This document shows positions 17,521-26,075 of a stretch of 37,999 nt of DNA, piece by piece. The stretch's first letter is position 1. Every line of letters begins with the position of its first letter. A program made the position numbers and the translations under genes. Below the pieces are notes generated by a model. It was not told the DNA's origin, made no database searches, and saw only the letters and a program-made list of their open reading frames with translations. Source of the stretch: an uncultured Clostridia bacterium (GTDB taxonomy: Bacteria > Bacillota > Clostridia > TANB77 > CAG-508); assembly GCA_947627935.1 (NCBI GenBank), contig CANQXY010000012.1, forward strand, positions 1 through 37,999, in the 5' to 3' direction.

Positions 17521-17951
17521 AGTAATGCAAATAAAAAACAATTATGATATTTCGTGGCAAAGAGGTATAGATCAAATTGGAAGAGGAGTATTTAATGGAG
17601 AGATAGGAACTATTCAAGAAATAGATGATAAAAATAGATGTATGCAAGTAAAATTTGATGATGACAAAATATGTTGGTATGATTTTACTGAATTAGATCA
17701 GATAGAACATAGTTATTCTATTACAATACATAAAGCACAACGGAAGTGAATTCGATGTTGTTATTATGCCAATTGCACCATCATCACCAATACTTCTTAC
17801 AAGAAATCTTTTATATACTGGAATAACTAGAGCTAAAAAATTGCTTATAATAATAAGTAATGAAAATATAATAGATTTTATGATTAAAAATATAGATAGT
17901 AAAAAAAGAAATACAGGCTTAGAATATAAAATGAAAAATATACAAATATAG
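17494..17951 (+). pseudogene. recD2: C-terminal part of recD2 in two shifted frames
   Basis: From the GGG run at 17493-17495 the RecD2 homology moves to the next frame: EFGDRVMQIKNNYDISWQRG through HSYSITIHKAQ, ending at a stop near 17749. Dropping the C at 17741 (the CAACGG context) joins this to GSEFDVVIMPI and the LLYTGITRAKKLLII motif in the third frame, ending at 17951. Together these are helicase motifs V and VI of the UvrD_C2-like domain. One extra G and one extra C would explain both breaks. No independent Shine-Dalgarno precedes either fragment. If real, helicase motifs V and VI are detached and the protein is inactive. Confidence 0.85.
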
Positions 17952-17973
17952 TTTTACATTTGTGTTACAAATA

Positions 17974-18002
17974 TTGAAAAAATAAATAGTTTAATATATA
18001 CT
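17974..18002 (+). promoter_or_regulatory. sigma-A promoter for the prepilin-like pair
   Basis: TTGAAA (17974-17979), 17 bases, then TATACT (17997-18002). It lies 33 bases before the first prepilin-like start and just after the recD2 remnant, so the surface-protein genes have their own transcript. Confidence 0.7.
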
Positions 18003-18034
18003 AATAAGGAAAATAAAAGAGAGAGGGAATTTAT

Positions 18035-18883
18035 ATGAATAAGAAAATAAAATTAGAGAAAGGAATAACATTAATAGCATTAGTAATAACTATAATTGTT
18101 TTATTGATATTAGCAGGTATATCAATAGCATTATTAACTGGAGATAATGGAATTTTAAATAAGGCTTCAGAAGCAGCAGAACAAACAAATGTAGCAAGTG
18201 CAAAGGAACAAGTAGAATTGCTTATAAGTGCATATGTTTCAGATTATTATAATGAATATTACGTAAATGGTAATAAAGAAATAGATAAAAATGTAAAAGA
18301 TTATGTGTTAGAAAAATTAACAGAAGGAGGAAAAACAGAAGATTATACAGTAAACGTAAGTGGTGAGACAGTTACTGTTTTGAAAGATGGAAAAGAAGTC
18401 GCAAAATGTACAATAAAAGATAATGGCGCTGTAGAATGGGAAAAGAATATAGAAGAACAATCAAATATTTCATGGATTTATAATAATGGACAAGTAGGTA
18501 AAGGATTTGAGCTATCAACAGAAAATGATTGGACTTTAAGCCCAGATGTTAATTTTAAAGATAATTATATTGAATTAGTTACAGGTGGTTATGGCGTAGT
18601 TTATACAAAAAATGAAATCGATTTTAGTCAATACAAACAAGTATGTTTTCTTGTAGATAATGCAGATTCATTAGAAAGAATGGGAATGGCAACAAATCCT
18701 GAAAACACTAATTCTGCAACAGGTACGATTAGAACTTTTTCAGAAGCAAAGGTAGAACAGAAAAACGAATTATATTTAGTAACTTTAGATATATCTGATT
18801 TAAATGAAACAGGTAAAGTTTTATGTACTGCATATGGAGGGTCAGGAAATAGAAAAATTTATCAAATTTATCTAGTTAAATAA
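18035..18883 (+). CDS. prepilin-like surface protein, copy 1
   Basis: This 282-residue protein has a class III (type IV pilin-like) signal: basic MNKKIKLEKG, then the hydrophobic stretch ITLIALVITIIVLLILAG. Cleavage by a prepilin peptidase is expected after G10. The usual Glu at +5 is Ala. A helical stalk (to about 75) leads into an unrecognised ectodomain; residues about 145-282 look beta-rich and end in YQIYLVK, with no LPXTG motif. GAGAGGG precedes the ATG. A near-identical gene follows 45 bases after its stop. Many low-GC gut Clostridia encode such families. Whether it builds a pilus or a pseudopilus, or stays membrane-bound, is unknown. Confidence 0.85.
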   Translation: MNKKIKLEKGITLIALVITIIVLLILAGISIALLTGDNGILNKASEAAEQTNVASAKEQVELLISAYVSDYYNEYYVNGNKEIDKNVKDYVLEKLTEGGKTEDYTVNVSGETVTVLKDGKEVAKCTIKDNGAVEWEKNIEEQSNISWIYNNGQVGKGFELSTENDWTLSPDVNFKDNYIELVTGGYGVVYTKNEIDFSQYKQVCFLVDNADSLERMGMATNPENTNSATGTIRTFSEAKVEQKNELYLVTLDISDLNETGKVLCTAYGGSGNRKIYQIYLVK

Positions 18884-18928
18884 AATAAAAATTTATAAAT
18901 TGTGTCAAACGAAAGAAAGGAAATTTAT

Positions 18929-19777
18929 ATGAATAAGAAAACAAAATTAGAGAGAGGAATAACATTAATAGCATTAGTAATAACTATAATTGTTTTATTG
19001 ATATTAGCAGGTATATCAATAGCATTATTAACTGGAGATAATGGAATTTTAAATAAGGCTTCAGAAGCAGCAGAACAAACAAATGTAGCAAGTGCAAAGG
19101 AACAAGTAGAATTGCTTATAAGTGCATATGTTTCAGATTATTATAATGAATATTACGTAAATGGTAATAAAGAAATAGATAAAAACGTAGGAGATTATGT
19201 GTTAGAAAAATTAGCAGATGGAGGAAAAACAGAAGATTATACAGTAAACGTAAGTGGTAAGACAGTTACTGTTTCAAAAGATGGAAAAGAAGTTGCAAAA
19301 TGTACAATACAAGATAATGGTGCTGTAGAATGGGAAAAGAATATAGAAGAACAATCAAATATTTTTTGGATTTATAATAATGGACAAGTAGGTGAAGGAA
19401 TTGAACTATCAACAGAAAATGATTGGACTTCAAGACCAGATGTTAATTTTTACGATAATTATATTGAATTAACTACAGGTGATTATGGCATAGTTTATAC
19501 AAAAAACGAAATTGATTTTAGTCAATATAAACAAGTATGTTTTCTTGTAGATAATGCAGATTCATTAGAAAGAATGGGAATGGCAACAAATCCTGAAAAC
19601 ACTAATTCTGCAACAGGTACGATTAGAACTTTTTCAGAAGCAAAGGTAGAACAGAAAAACGAATTATATTTAGTAACTTTAGATATATCTGATTTAAATG
19701 AAACAGGTAAAGTTTTATTTAATGCATATGAAGGAGCAGGAAATAGAAAAGTTTATCAAATTTATCTAGTTAAATAA
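18929..19777 (+). CDS. prepilin-like surface protein, copy 2
   Basis: This is a tandem duplicate of the previous gene, also 282 residues, starting at the ATG at 18929 behind GAAAGGAA; a frame-open GTG at 18902 is rejected. By eye about 22 of 282 residues differ (about 92 % identity). Residues 10-87 and roughly 189-264 are identical, while changes cluster at 88-128 and 147-188. The signal RGITLIALVITIIV again has Ala at +5. The identical flanks around a variable middle suggest recent duplication with gene conversion or selection on an exposed region. No promoter is seen between the copies, so they probably share a transcript. Confidence 0.85.
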   Translation: MNKKTKLERGITLIALVITIIVLLILAGISIALLTGDNGILNKASEAAEQTNVASAKEQVELLISAYVSDYYNEYYVNGNKEIDKNVGDYVLEKLADGGKTEDYTVNVSGKTVTVSKDGKEVAKCTIQDNGAVEWEKNIEEQSNIFWIYNNGQVGEGIELSTENDWTSRPDVNFYDNYIELTTGDYGIVYTKNEIDFSQYKQVCFLVDNADSLERMGMATNPENTNSATGTIRTFSEAKVEQKNELYLVTLDISDLNETGKVLFNAYEGAGNRKVYQIYLVK

Positions 19778-19809
19778 AATAGAGATATTTATATATTACT
19801 CAAAATTAC

Positions 19810-19848
19810 AAAAGTTGCCAAAAGATTTATAATGCTTTGGCAACTTTT
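19810..19848. terminator. terminator shared by the convergent genes
   Basis: AAAAGTTGCCAAA (19810-19822) pairs perfectly with TTTGGCAACTTTT (19836-19848) over 13 bp. A/T tails on both sides let it serve the prepilin-like genes on + and the membrane gene ending at 19913 on -. Confidence 0.85.
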
Positions 19849-19912
19849 AAATGTCTATATTTTATAACAGTATGATGATTTTGATTATATAATGTAATAT
19901 CAATAATATAGA

Positions 19913-21676
19913 TTATTTAAATTTTATTATTAAATATGGATCATCTCCAGTAATATTTAATACTAATTTATTGTCTTTTATATTTATTTCAATATCATTT
20001 GAGTTTAAAATATGATTTTTAATTTCATTAGCATTATAAGTATGATTAATATTAGAATAATTATATAATAAGATATTATCTAAATAAAATATTTTACTAT
20101 TTGTGTTAAATTTAATTGTAAGATTATCTAAACTATTTATTCCATAGTATAAAGTAATACTTCCTCCTTCTATTGAATGTTTATATTTTTTAAAAGGTGC
20201 TTGTTTTTCATATACATTTTTAGGTAAAATAGTTATCTTTTCAGTCAAAAGCTCATTTTTATTGTATAATGTTATATCACTATTATTGCATTCTTTACTT
20301 AAATTTGAAAAATTTAAATCTATATAATAATTCTTTTTAAGTCTAATAGAATTAACATTATAAAACATTGCCATAGATCCATTATGATTATATGTTAAAG
20401 AATATGATATATCTCCTCCATACATTTTATCGTTTAATTTAGTATTTATTGGTTCTAATAAAATATCAGTTTTACCTTTATTCTTTTCTGATTTAATAAA
20501 TTCATCTCGTATTTTCCATTCCTCATAATGATTAGTTATTAGTAAAGTAGTTTCTTTTATAGAATAAATGCAATTAAAAGAAAAATATATAAGTAAAGAT
20601 AATAAAAGAAAAACTTTTATTGTATTATGATTTTTTATATTATCTAAAAATCCTAAAAAGGCAAGTAAAAACATAATATATGGTGCAAATGTAACTCGTT
20701 GTGCAAATGTAGGAGAATTTATCATACCAATATATACTAAAATTCCTGATATTATAAAAAATATATTTATCATAAATCGCTTATTTTTAAAAATATTTTG
20801 TTTATTTTTTATATTAGAATAAAAAAAGTAAAAAACAATAAAAAACATTAATATAAAAATTATTTTATTAGATATAATTGTATCTATAAATCTATTAAAT
20901 GCTACTGATAAACTATCATATGTAGTAGATAATGATGTTGCAATTTTTCTGATTTTTATTCCAGGAGATATAATTATACTTAAAAATCCTATGAAACTAC
21001 AAAAAGAAGTGGATAAAAATAATTTGTTTTTTTGTTTAGTTAATATAAATTCATATAAAAATAAAAACATTAAAAAAGATGTTAGAATTATTCCAATTGA
21101 TTCATGTAAAGACCCTATTATTAGAGCTGATAATAACAATATAAATTGTTTAGATTTAGATATTTTAGTGTTATTAATAAATATATTAATTATATAAAAC
21201 ATATATAAAAGCATAAAAACAGTTGACCACATATAATTTACTGCTCCACTAAACCATGTGATTGTGCCATTAAATTCTGGAATTGTTACCCAAAGTAGTG
21301 GAAATAATAAAAATAATGTTAAAACATTAACAAATTTATTTTTATTAATATTTGATGAATATTTATAAATTAAGTAAATAAGTAATACAAAAAATAATGA
21401 ATTTAATATATCAGATATTATTTTAGGTAACATTAATAAAATGCACATTATACCACTTGATATTATCCTTCCATTATGCATATTATATAAGTTTTTTAAA
21501 GAAGTAAAAACATCAAATAGGTTTGAACATTTTTGTGTAGTACCATATATATAACTATATACAAATTCATCATGATATTTGTGAGTATGTGTATTTATAA
21601 ATAACATATATAAAAATATAAAAATTAAAAATATTATTGAAATAACAGTATATATATTGATTTTTTTATCTTTCAT
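19913..21676 (-). CDS. multi-pass membrane protein, DUF6056/GT-C-like
   Basis: This 587-residue protein starts at the ATG whose complement is 21674-21676, behind AAAGGAT; 14 more in-frame codons lie upstream without a good site. About ten or eleven hydrophobic segments span residues 8-390. They include the YHDEFVYSYIYG motif soon after the first segment, NGRIISSG, and TITWFSGAVNYMWST. These motifs match my memory of DUF6056 membrane proteins, which resemble GT-C glycosyltransferases in layout. The acidic pair in the first outside loop (DE of HDEF) could be catalytic. The last ~160 residues look like an extracytoplasmic beta-rich domain. A role in surface glycan assembly is possible but inferred. 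Confidence 0.7.
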   Translation of the reverse strand: MKDKKINIYTVISIIFLIFIFLYMLFINTHTHKYHDEFVYSYIYGTTQKCSNLFDVFTSLKNLYNMHNGRIISSGIMCILLMLPKIISDILNSLFFVLLIYLIYKYSSNINKNKFVNVLTLFLLFPLLWVTIPEFNGTITWFSGAVNYMWSTVFMLLYMFYIINIFINNTKISKSKQFILLLSALIIGSLHESIGIILTSFLMFLFLYEFILTKQKNKLFLSTSFCSFIGFLSIIISPGIKIRKIATSLSTTYDSLSVAFNRFIDTIISNKIIFILMFFIVFYFFYSNIKNKQNIFKNKRFMINIFFIISGILVYIGMINSPTFAQRVTFAPYIMFLLAFLGFLDNIKNHNTIKVFLLLSLLIYFSFNCIYSIKETTLLITNHYEEWKIRDEFIKSEKNKGKTDILLEPINTKLNDKMYGGDISYSLTYNHNGSMAMFYNVNSIRLKKNYYIDLNFSNLSKECNNSDITLYNKNELLTEKITILPKNVYEKQAPFKKYKHSIEGGSITLYYGINSLDNLTIKFNTNSKIFYLDNILLYNYSNINHTYNANEIKNHILNSNDIEINIKDNKLVLNITGDDPYLIIKFK

Positions 21677-21766
21677 ATAAATAATCCTTTGTGTTTTTAA
21701 AAAGTATACTAAATACAAAGAAAATATGTTGTTAAAATTTGTCGATTAAATTAAAGTTTTATAGTA

Positions 21767-21795
21767 TTTACAATAATTAGTAGATGTGATATTGT
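21767..21795 (+). promoter_or_regulatory. possible promoter for comFC
   Basis: TTTACA (21767-21772), 17 bases, then TATTGT (21790-21795) preceded by TGA, an extended -10. It leaves a leader of about 120 bases that contains a small TTAGG/CCTAA hairpin near 21840-21857. Nothing else stands out in the 21677-21919 gap. Confidence 0.4.
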
Positions 21796-21919
21796 ATAAA
21801 AAGTTTTAATCAATTTATTTTTATAGTTAATTTTTTATCTTAGGTAAGTCGCCTAAAATTTCAATTATTTTAAATTTATAAAAAATACATAATAAAAATA
21901 ATAATTTAGGAGGAAATAT

Positions 21920-22561
21920 TTGGACAAAATATTAGATTTAATATATCCACCAGTGTGTGGTATATGTGGAAAGTTAGATAAAAATTCTTTATGCAAAGCT
22001 TGTGAAAATATGTTAAAAAAATATTTTGATATTAAAATTGAGGAATATAAAAATGAAAAATATTATGATAAACATATATATTTTTTTATGTATGAAGGAC
22101 TTATTAGAAAACTAATATTAAATTATAAATTTAATGATAAAGCATATTTATATAAAACTTTTGTAAATTTTTTAATAAAACAGAAAAAAGTTTTTGAAAT
22201 TATTAAATCTTATGATATAATACTTCCAGTACCAATTAGTAAAAAAAGATATAATCAAAGAGGATATAATCAATCAGAACTAATTTGTAGACAATTAAGT
22301 AAAAAAGTAAAAATAAAGCTTGCTGAAAAATGTTTATATAAGCAAAAAGATATTGTACCACAAAGTTCTTTAAATAAAGAAAGTAGAATTCAAAATGTTA
22401 AAGATGCATATAAAATTAAGAATATAAGAATAATAAAAAATAAGAAAATTATATTATTTGATGACATATATACAACAGGAAGTACAGCAAATGAATGTAG
22501 TAAAATATTAAAGAAAAATGGTGCAAAAGAAATAATAGTAATAACACTTGCAAAAGATTAA
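21920..22561 (+). CDS. comFC: ComF family phosphoribosyltransferase-like protein
   Basis: This 213-residue protein starts with TTG at 21920 behind TTAGGAGG. ComFC works with the helicase ComFA in DNA uptake in Bacillus. The N-terminal zinc finger uses the cysteines of CGICG and LCKAC (about residues 13-29). The C-terminal PRTase-like fold carries the PRPP loop IILFDDIYTTGSTANE near residue 180 and the family KRYNQRGYNQSE motif. No ComFA gene is next to it. The following NTPase gene starts 20 bases after its stop, so the two share a transcript. Such lone ComF proteins also occur in non-competent bacteria. Confidence 0.9.
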   Translation: MDKILDLIYPPVCGICGKLDKNSLCKACENMLKKYFDIKIEEYKNEKYYDKHIYFFMYEGLIRKLILNYKFNDKAYLYKTFVNFLIKQKKVFEIIKSYDIILPVPISKKRYNQRGYNQSELICRQLSKKVKIKLAEKCLYKQKDIVPQSSLNKESRIQNVKDAYKIKNIRIIKNKKIILFDDIYTTGSTANECSKILKKNGAKEIIVITLAKD

Positions 22562-22581
22562 AATATAACAAAGGAGGAAAC

Positions 22582-24570
22582 ATGGAAGATTTAGTAGAAA
22601 GTATTTTAGATTATGTAAGATCAGATTATACAGATTATGCAATAATGTTAAATGGTGAATGGGGATCAGGTAAAACTCATTTTTGGAATCATAAAATAAA
22701 AAATAAAATAGAGTCAATGCAGTTAAATGGTAAAAAATTTACAACAATTTATATGTCTTTATATGGTATTTCAAACTTAGAAGATATTAGTAAAAAAATA
22801 TTTATAGAGACAACACAATTAATGGATAAAAATTTAAGAAAATATATGAATGCTAATGAAATTGCAAATATACCTGAATATGCAAAAACAGGTATAGATA
22901 TGGCAAATTTCTTTGGAGTCTCACAAAATGGAGAGAGACTAGATTATTCAGAATTTTTTGCTACAGATGACAAAGTATTATGTTTTGATGACTTAGAAAG
23001 AGCAAATGTAGATGTTATAGATATTTTAGGATATATCAATAATTTTGTTGAACATGATCATATAAAAACAATAATAATTTGTAATGAAAAAGAATTATCA
23101 ACAAAATTAAAAAGCAGTAACCTAGAAATGAAAACATTTATAGCTACTTATCTTTTAGATAAACAAGGTGATTTAGATAAAAATGATAAACCAATGGTAG
23201 AAAAAATAAGAGATAAGATAGAATATGTATTTGATAAAGCAAATGATTATGAAAGAATAAAAGAAAAATTAATAGGTGAAACATTTGAGTATGCACCTAA
23301 ATTTGACTATATTATAAATGGAATATTAATGAGATATGAAAGTAATCCAGATTTAATAAGATTTTTAAGAGAAAATACTGGATTAATAATATCAACATTC
23401 CATAAAAGTGGAACAAGAAACTTAAGAATTTTAAAACATGCATTAAATGATTTTAAGAAAATATATGAAATGGTAAATAAATCATACCCAAATACTAATC
23501 ATAGAGTAATGCAAACAATGCTTATTTTTACTATAGCTATTTCTTTTGAAATAAAAGCTGGTAAAATAACAAAAGATAAATTTATAAATATTAAAGATAA
23601 TGAAGAATATAAGTCTATATTAGTTTCATCAAGAGTTTTGATGGATAATAGACAATTTTATATAAGAGAATTTGATAGTAACTACTATTATAATTTTAAA
23701 GCAGAATATAGATTCTTTAAATTTATTGAATATTATGTAAGAACAAGAATATTTGATATGAAAATATTTAAAGATAATATGGAAACAATAAGAAATACAG
23801 TTGATACAGAAAATCTACCTGGATATAAGAGATTATTAACAGAGGAATATTGGAAAATATCAGATGACCAATTTGATGGAGTTATAAATGAAGTTATAGA
23901 AGATGTTAAATCTGGTAAATTAAAACTAATAGATATAGTTAAATTATTTGCATATTTTAGTTATTTCTCAAGAAAAAATCTAATTAATTATGACTTAAAA
24001 ACATTAAAAACTATATTTTTTAATGGAATGAATATATCATCATTATCTTCAGAATATTGTGACAATGTAGAAGAAGAACTTGGAAAAATAGCAATAGAAG
24101 AAGTAGAAGAAGATATGGAAGACATTATAAAACATTTTAATAACTTAAATGATCAATTGTTAGATAAAATGTATAAAGAAAAAGCAGAAGATATATTTAA
24201 ATGTATTCCTATGAAAATGGAACAATTTTATGAAAGATTTGATAAAGAATGTATGGATGTTCCAATATTTAAATATTATGATGCTTATCAAATGTTCCAA
24301 AGAATATCATGTGCAAGCAATGAAGATATAATAATAATTAAAGAAAAATTAGCTAATAGAGCAAATAAATATACAAAAGAAATAGAACCTGAAATGAAAA
24401 ATATAAAATTGTTAAAACAAGTAATAGATGATTATATTAAAGGAAAAGACACAACAATAAAAATTGTTATGTTAAAAGAATTTTCTAAAGAATTAGGATA
24501 TATATTAGATAAATATAAAATGAGTTTCTTACCTAAAAAAGAAACAGAAGAAGTAGAAACACAAGAGTAA
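22582..24570 (+). CDS. KAP-type P-loop NTPase
   Basis: This 662-residue protein has Walker A GEWGSGKT at residues 25-32, the family strand YMSLYGISNLEDISKKIF at about 57-74, and Walker B VLCFDDLERA at 132-141. These match the KAP family of the STAND/AAA-related NTPases, first linked to phage exclusion (PifA) and membrane-associated in many members. No transmembrane segment is evident, unlike classic KAP proteins. The C-terminal 400 residues are helical and contain acidic stretches near 515-530. AAAGGAGG precedes the ATG. It shares a transcript with comFC. A defence or stress role is possible, but nothing in the neighbourhood confirms it. A directly repeated 35-mer starts at its stop codon. 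Confidence 0.75.
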   Translation: MEDLVESILDYVRSDYTDYAIMLNGEWGSGKTHFWNHKIKNKIESMQLNGKKFTTIYMSLYGISNLEDISKKIFIETTQLMDKNLRKYMNANEIANIPEYAKTGIDMANFFGVSQNGERLDYSEFFATDDKVLCFDDLERANVDVIDILGYINNFVEHDHIKTIIICNEKELSTKLKSSNLEMKTFIATYLLDKQGDLDKNDKPMVEKIRDKIEYVFDKANDYERIKEKLIGETFEYAPKFDYIINGILMRYESNPDLIRFLRENTGLIISTFHKSGTRNLRILKHALNDFKKIYEMVNKSYPNTNHRVMQTMLIFTIAISFEIKAGKITKDKFINIKDNEEYKSILVSSRVLMDNRQFYIREFDSNYYYNFKAEYRFFKFIEYYVRTRIFDMKIFKDNMETIRNTVDTENLPGYKRLLTEEYWKISDDQFDGVINEVIEDVKSGKLKLIDIVKLFAYFSYFSRKNLINYDLKTLKTIFFNGMNISSLSSEYCDNVEEELGKIAIEEVEEDMEDIIKHFNNLNDQLLDKMYKEKAEDIFKCIPMKMEQFYERFDKECMDVPIFKYYDAYQMFQRISCASNEDIIIIKEKLANRANKYTKEIEPEMKNIKLLKQVIDDYIKGKDTTIKIVMLKEFSKELGYILDKYKMSFLPKKETEEVETQE

Positions 24571-24603
24571 AAAATGTATAAATTTTTCTTAAATTGAAAT
24601 AAT
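24569..24603 (+). repeat. direct repeat, left copy
   Basis: The 35 bases from 24569 match 26008-26042 at 32 of 35 positions (differences at 24582, 24589 and 24597). It begins within the KAP NTPase stop codon. The two copies bracket a single transcription unit. Both copies contain ATGTATAA and AAATTG; neither encodes an obvious peptide. Confidence 0.7.
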
Positions 24604-24615
24604 AAAATTATAAAC

Positions 24616-24649
24616 AAAAGCGAGAGATAATTGATTGTCTCTTGCTTTT
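24616..24649 (+). terminator. terminator after the KAP NTPase gene
   Basis: AAAAGCGAGAGA (24616-24627) pairs with TCTCTTGCTTTT (24638-24649) with one G-U. The U-run is the 3' arm itself (CTTTTATATT), so efficiency may be moderate. The next promoter overlaps it. Confidence 0.65.
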
Positions 24650-24659
24650 ATATTATAAT
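24631..24659 (+). promoter_or_regulatory. sigma-A promoter overlapping a terminator
   Basis: TTGATT (24631-24636) lies in the loop of the upstream terminator; after 17 bases comes TATAAT (24654-24659). It is 35 bases before the next ATG. Confidence 0.7.
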
Positions 24660-24693
24660 GTAAGAAAATAATTATAAAAGGAGTAAAAGTTTT

Positions 24694-25962
24694 ATGAATG
24701 ATATTATAAAAAAGATAATAATTTTAGCTACTTTCATACTAATTATTTTTTTATGTTGTATAGGAACATATTATTATACTAATGAGAAAATAAGAAAAGA
24801 AAAAGAATTTAAAATATATTCATTAGATAAAACATTTTATTTACAAGATGGGAATTTATTTGTTTTAGATAGTTCTAAAAATTATATACAAGTACCTGGC
24901 AATTTTTCACAAATGAGAATTAGTGATTATCATGATGAAAATTATAAATCAAATATTAATACAACAGGTGGAGTATATTTTTATTACAATATAGATGGGA
25001 AAATTTATTTAGTAAGGTCAATGTCAAACAATTATACAGAATGGCAAACAAAAGAGCTTACTTCTGATGAGGTAGGAATACCATCAAATTCTAAAATTAA
25101 ATATATTAGAATTTCTGGAAGCTATGGTTATATTTTTTATATCGATGAAAATGGAGTTGGTGGTATTTTAAAATCAACAACACAAGGCGATTATTGGAAT
25201 AAAGTAAATATTCCTTTTGAATTAAATGATAAATGTGAATTAAAATTTTTAAATAAATTTGGAATGACAGTAGATGGATTTTTACAAGTTCCAAGTGAAG
25301 ATGGCTCAAAAAGTGATTTATATGCAATAAATGATAGTACAGAAGAAACCTTTAGAAAAATTGATATAACATATTTAAATAATACAGATAAACAACTTGA
25401 TTATTATCATATGCCATCATATTTAGATGATAGTTCAATGGCTATTGTAATGATGGTTGGAGAAAGTAAAGAAGATAGTGATATTGAAAGGTTTGTTTCA
25501 AGAAATTCAGGAAGTGTATGGATAACAGAAAGAGAATATTATAATCAAATTCAAGAAGAAAAAGATAACAATGATGAAATAATTTCTAATTTTAATAAAA
25601 TGGTAGATGCATTAGATGAAAATATATTTTTAAAAAATTTTAATAATTATAATGTAAATAGTAATGAAGTTAAAGTAACAGAGGAAAAAGCTAAAGAAAT
25701 AGCCAATAAAGGTTTTGAAGAATCTGCGAAAAGGATTGCTCAAGAAGGAATTACAGATACAGAAAAGGAATATATAAAAATAGAAGAAGTTTCTCCTAAT
25801 AATTTCTTTACAAGAAAATATAGAGAATATGATAATGTTTACACAAATATTAGAAGAAAGTCATATGTTGTATCAAAAGAAAATGATATGGGAAATGGTG
25901 TGTATATATATGTAGATGCTACGACAGGACTTATTATAGGCGGTGGAGCCTTCGGAGATTAA
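24694..25962 (+). CDS. membrane-anchored extracytoplasmic protein (propeller-like, PepSY-like end)
   Basis: This 422-residue protein has one N-terminal membrane anchor at about residues 7-28. Residues about 40-280 carry repeated short strands with Asp and Gly turns (FYIDENGVGG, YYNIDGKIYLV, STTQGDYWNKV, SRNSGSVWITE) that resemble BNR/sialidase-type propeller blades. The final part (about 330-422) has VTEEKAKEIANKGFEE and ends VYIYVDATTGLIIGGGAFGD, like PepSY or YcdB-type domains. I do not recognise the whole. AAAGGAG precedes the ATG. It is the only gene between two direct repeats and has its own promoter. Confidence 0.7.
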   Translation: MNDIIKKIIILATFILIIFLCCIGTYYYTNEKIRKEKEFKIYSLDKTFYLQDGNLFVLDSSKNYIQVPGNFSQMRISDYHDENYKSNINTTGGVYFYYNIDGKIYLVRSMSNNYTEWQTKELTSDEVGIPSNSKIKYIRISGSYGYIFYIDENGVGGILKSTTQGDYWNKVNIPFELNDKCELKFLNKFGMTVDGFLQVPSEDGSKSDLYAINDSTEETFRKIDITYLNNTDKQLDYYHMPSYLDDSSMAIVMMVGESKEDSDIERFVSRNSGSVWITEREYYNQIQEEKDNNDEIISNFNKMVDALDENIFLKNFNNYNVNSNEVKVTEEKAKEIANKGFEESAKRIAQEGITDTEKEYIKIEEVSPNNFFTRKYREYDNVYTNIRRKSYVVSKENDMGNGVYIYVDATTGLIIGGGAFGD

Positions 25963-25994
25963 TAATTATTAACTATTTTAAAAAAATATGAACT

Positions 25995-26021
25995 TTGACA
26001 ATAAATAAAAAAATGTATAAT
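25995..26021 (+). promoter_or_regulatory. possible promoter for spoVT (short spacer)
   Basis: TTGACA (25995-26000) and TATAAT (26016-26021) are both consensus but only 15 bases apart, which would weaken sigma-A use. spoVT of Bacillus is driven by sigma-G; no clear sigma-G site was recognised. Confidence 0.4.
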
Positions 26022-26042
26022 TTTTTCCTAAATTGCAATAAT
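26008..26042 (+). repeat. direct repeat, right copy
   Basis: This is the second copy of the 35-mer at 24569-24603 (32 of 35 identical). It covers the TATAAT of the possible spoVT promoter, so the repeat may carry promoter function. Confidence 0.7.
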
Positions 26043-26075
26043 AAATTTAAACATAAAAATAAAGGAGGGAAAAAA

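Larger units (their letters stand above)
18035..19777 (+). repeat. tandem gene duplication, unit about 894 bp
   Basis: Two 849-bp coding copies begin 894 bases apart. Long blocks are identical at the nucleotide level, for example about 190 bases covering 18640-18830 and 19534-19724. The leader GAAAGGAAATTTATATGAATAAG of copy 2 also resembles that of copy 1 near its end. Confidence 0.95.

Noticed and set aside
17507..17753. GAATTC sites close to both recD2 frameshifts (17507-17512 and 17748-17753)
   Set aside because: The site occurs elsewhere in the window (for example in rplP near 3820); closeness to the breaks is most likely chance.
17945..17973. Terminator after the recD2 remnant
   Set aside because: Only 6-bp ACAAAT/ATTTGT pairings that exclude each other, with no T-run.
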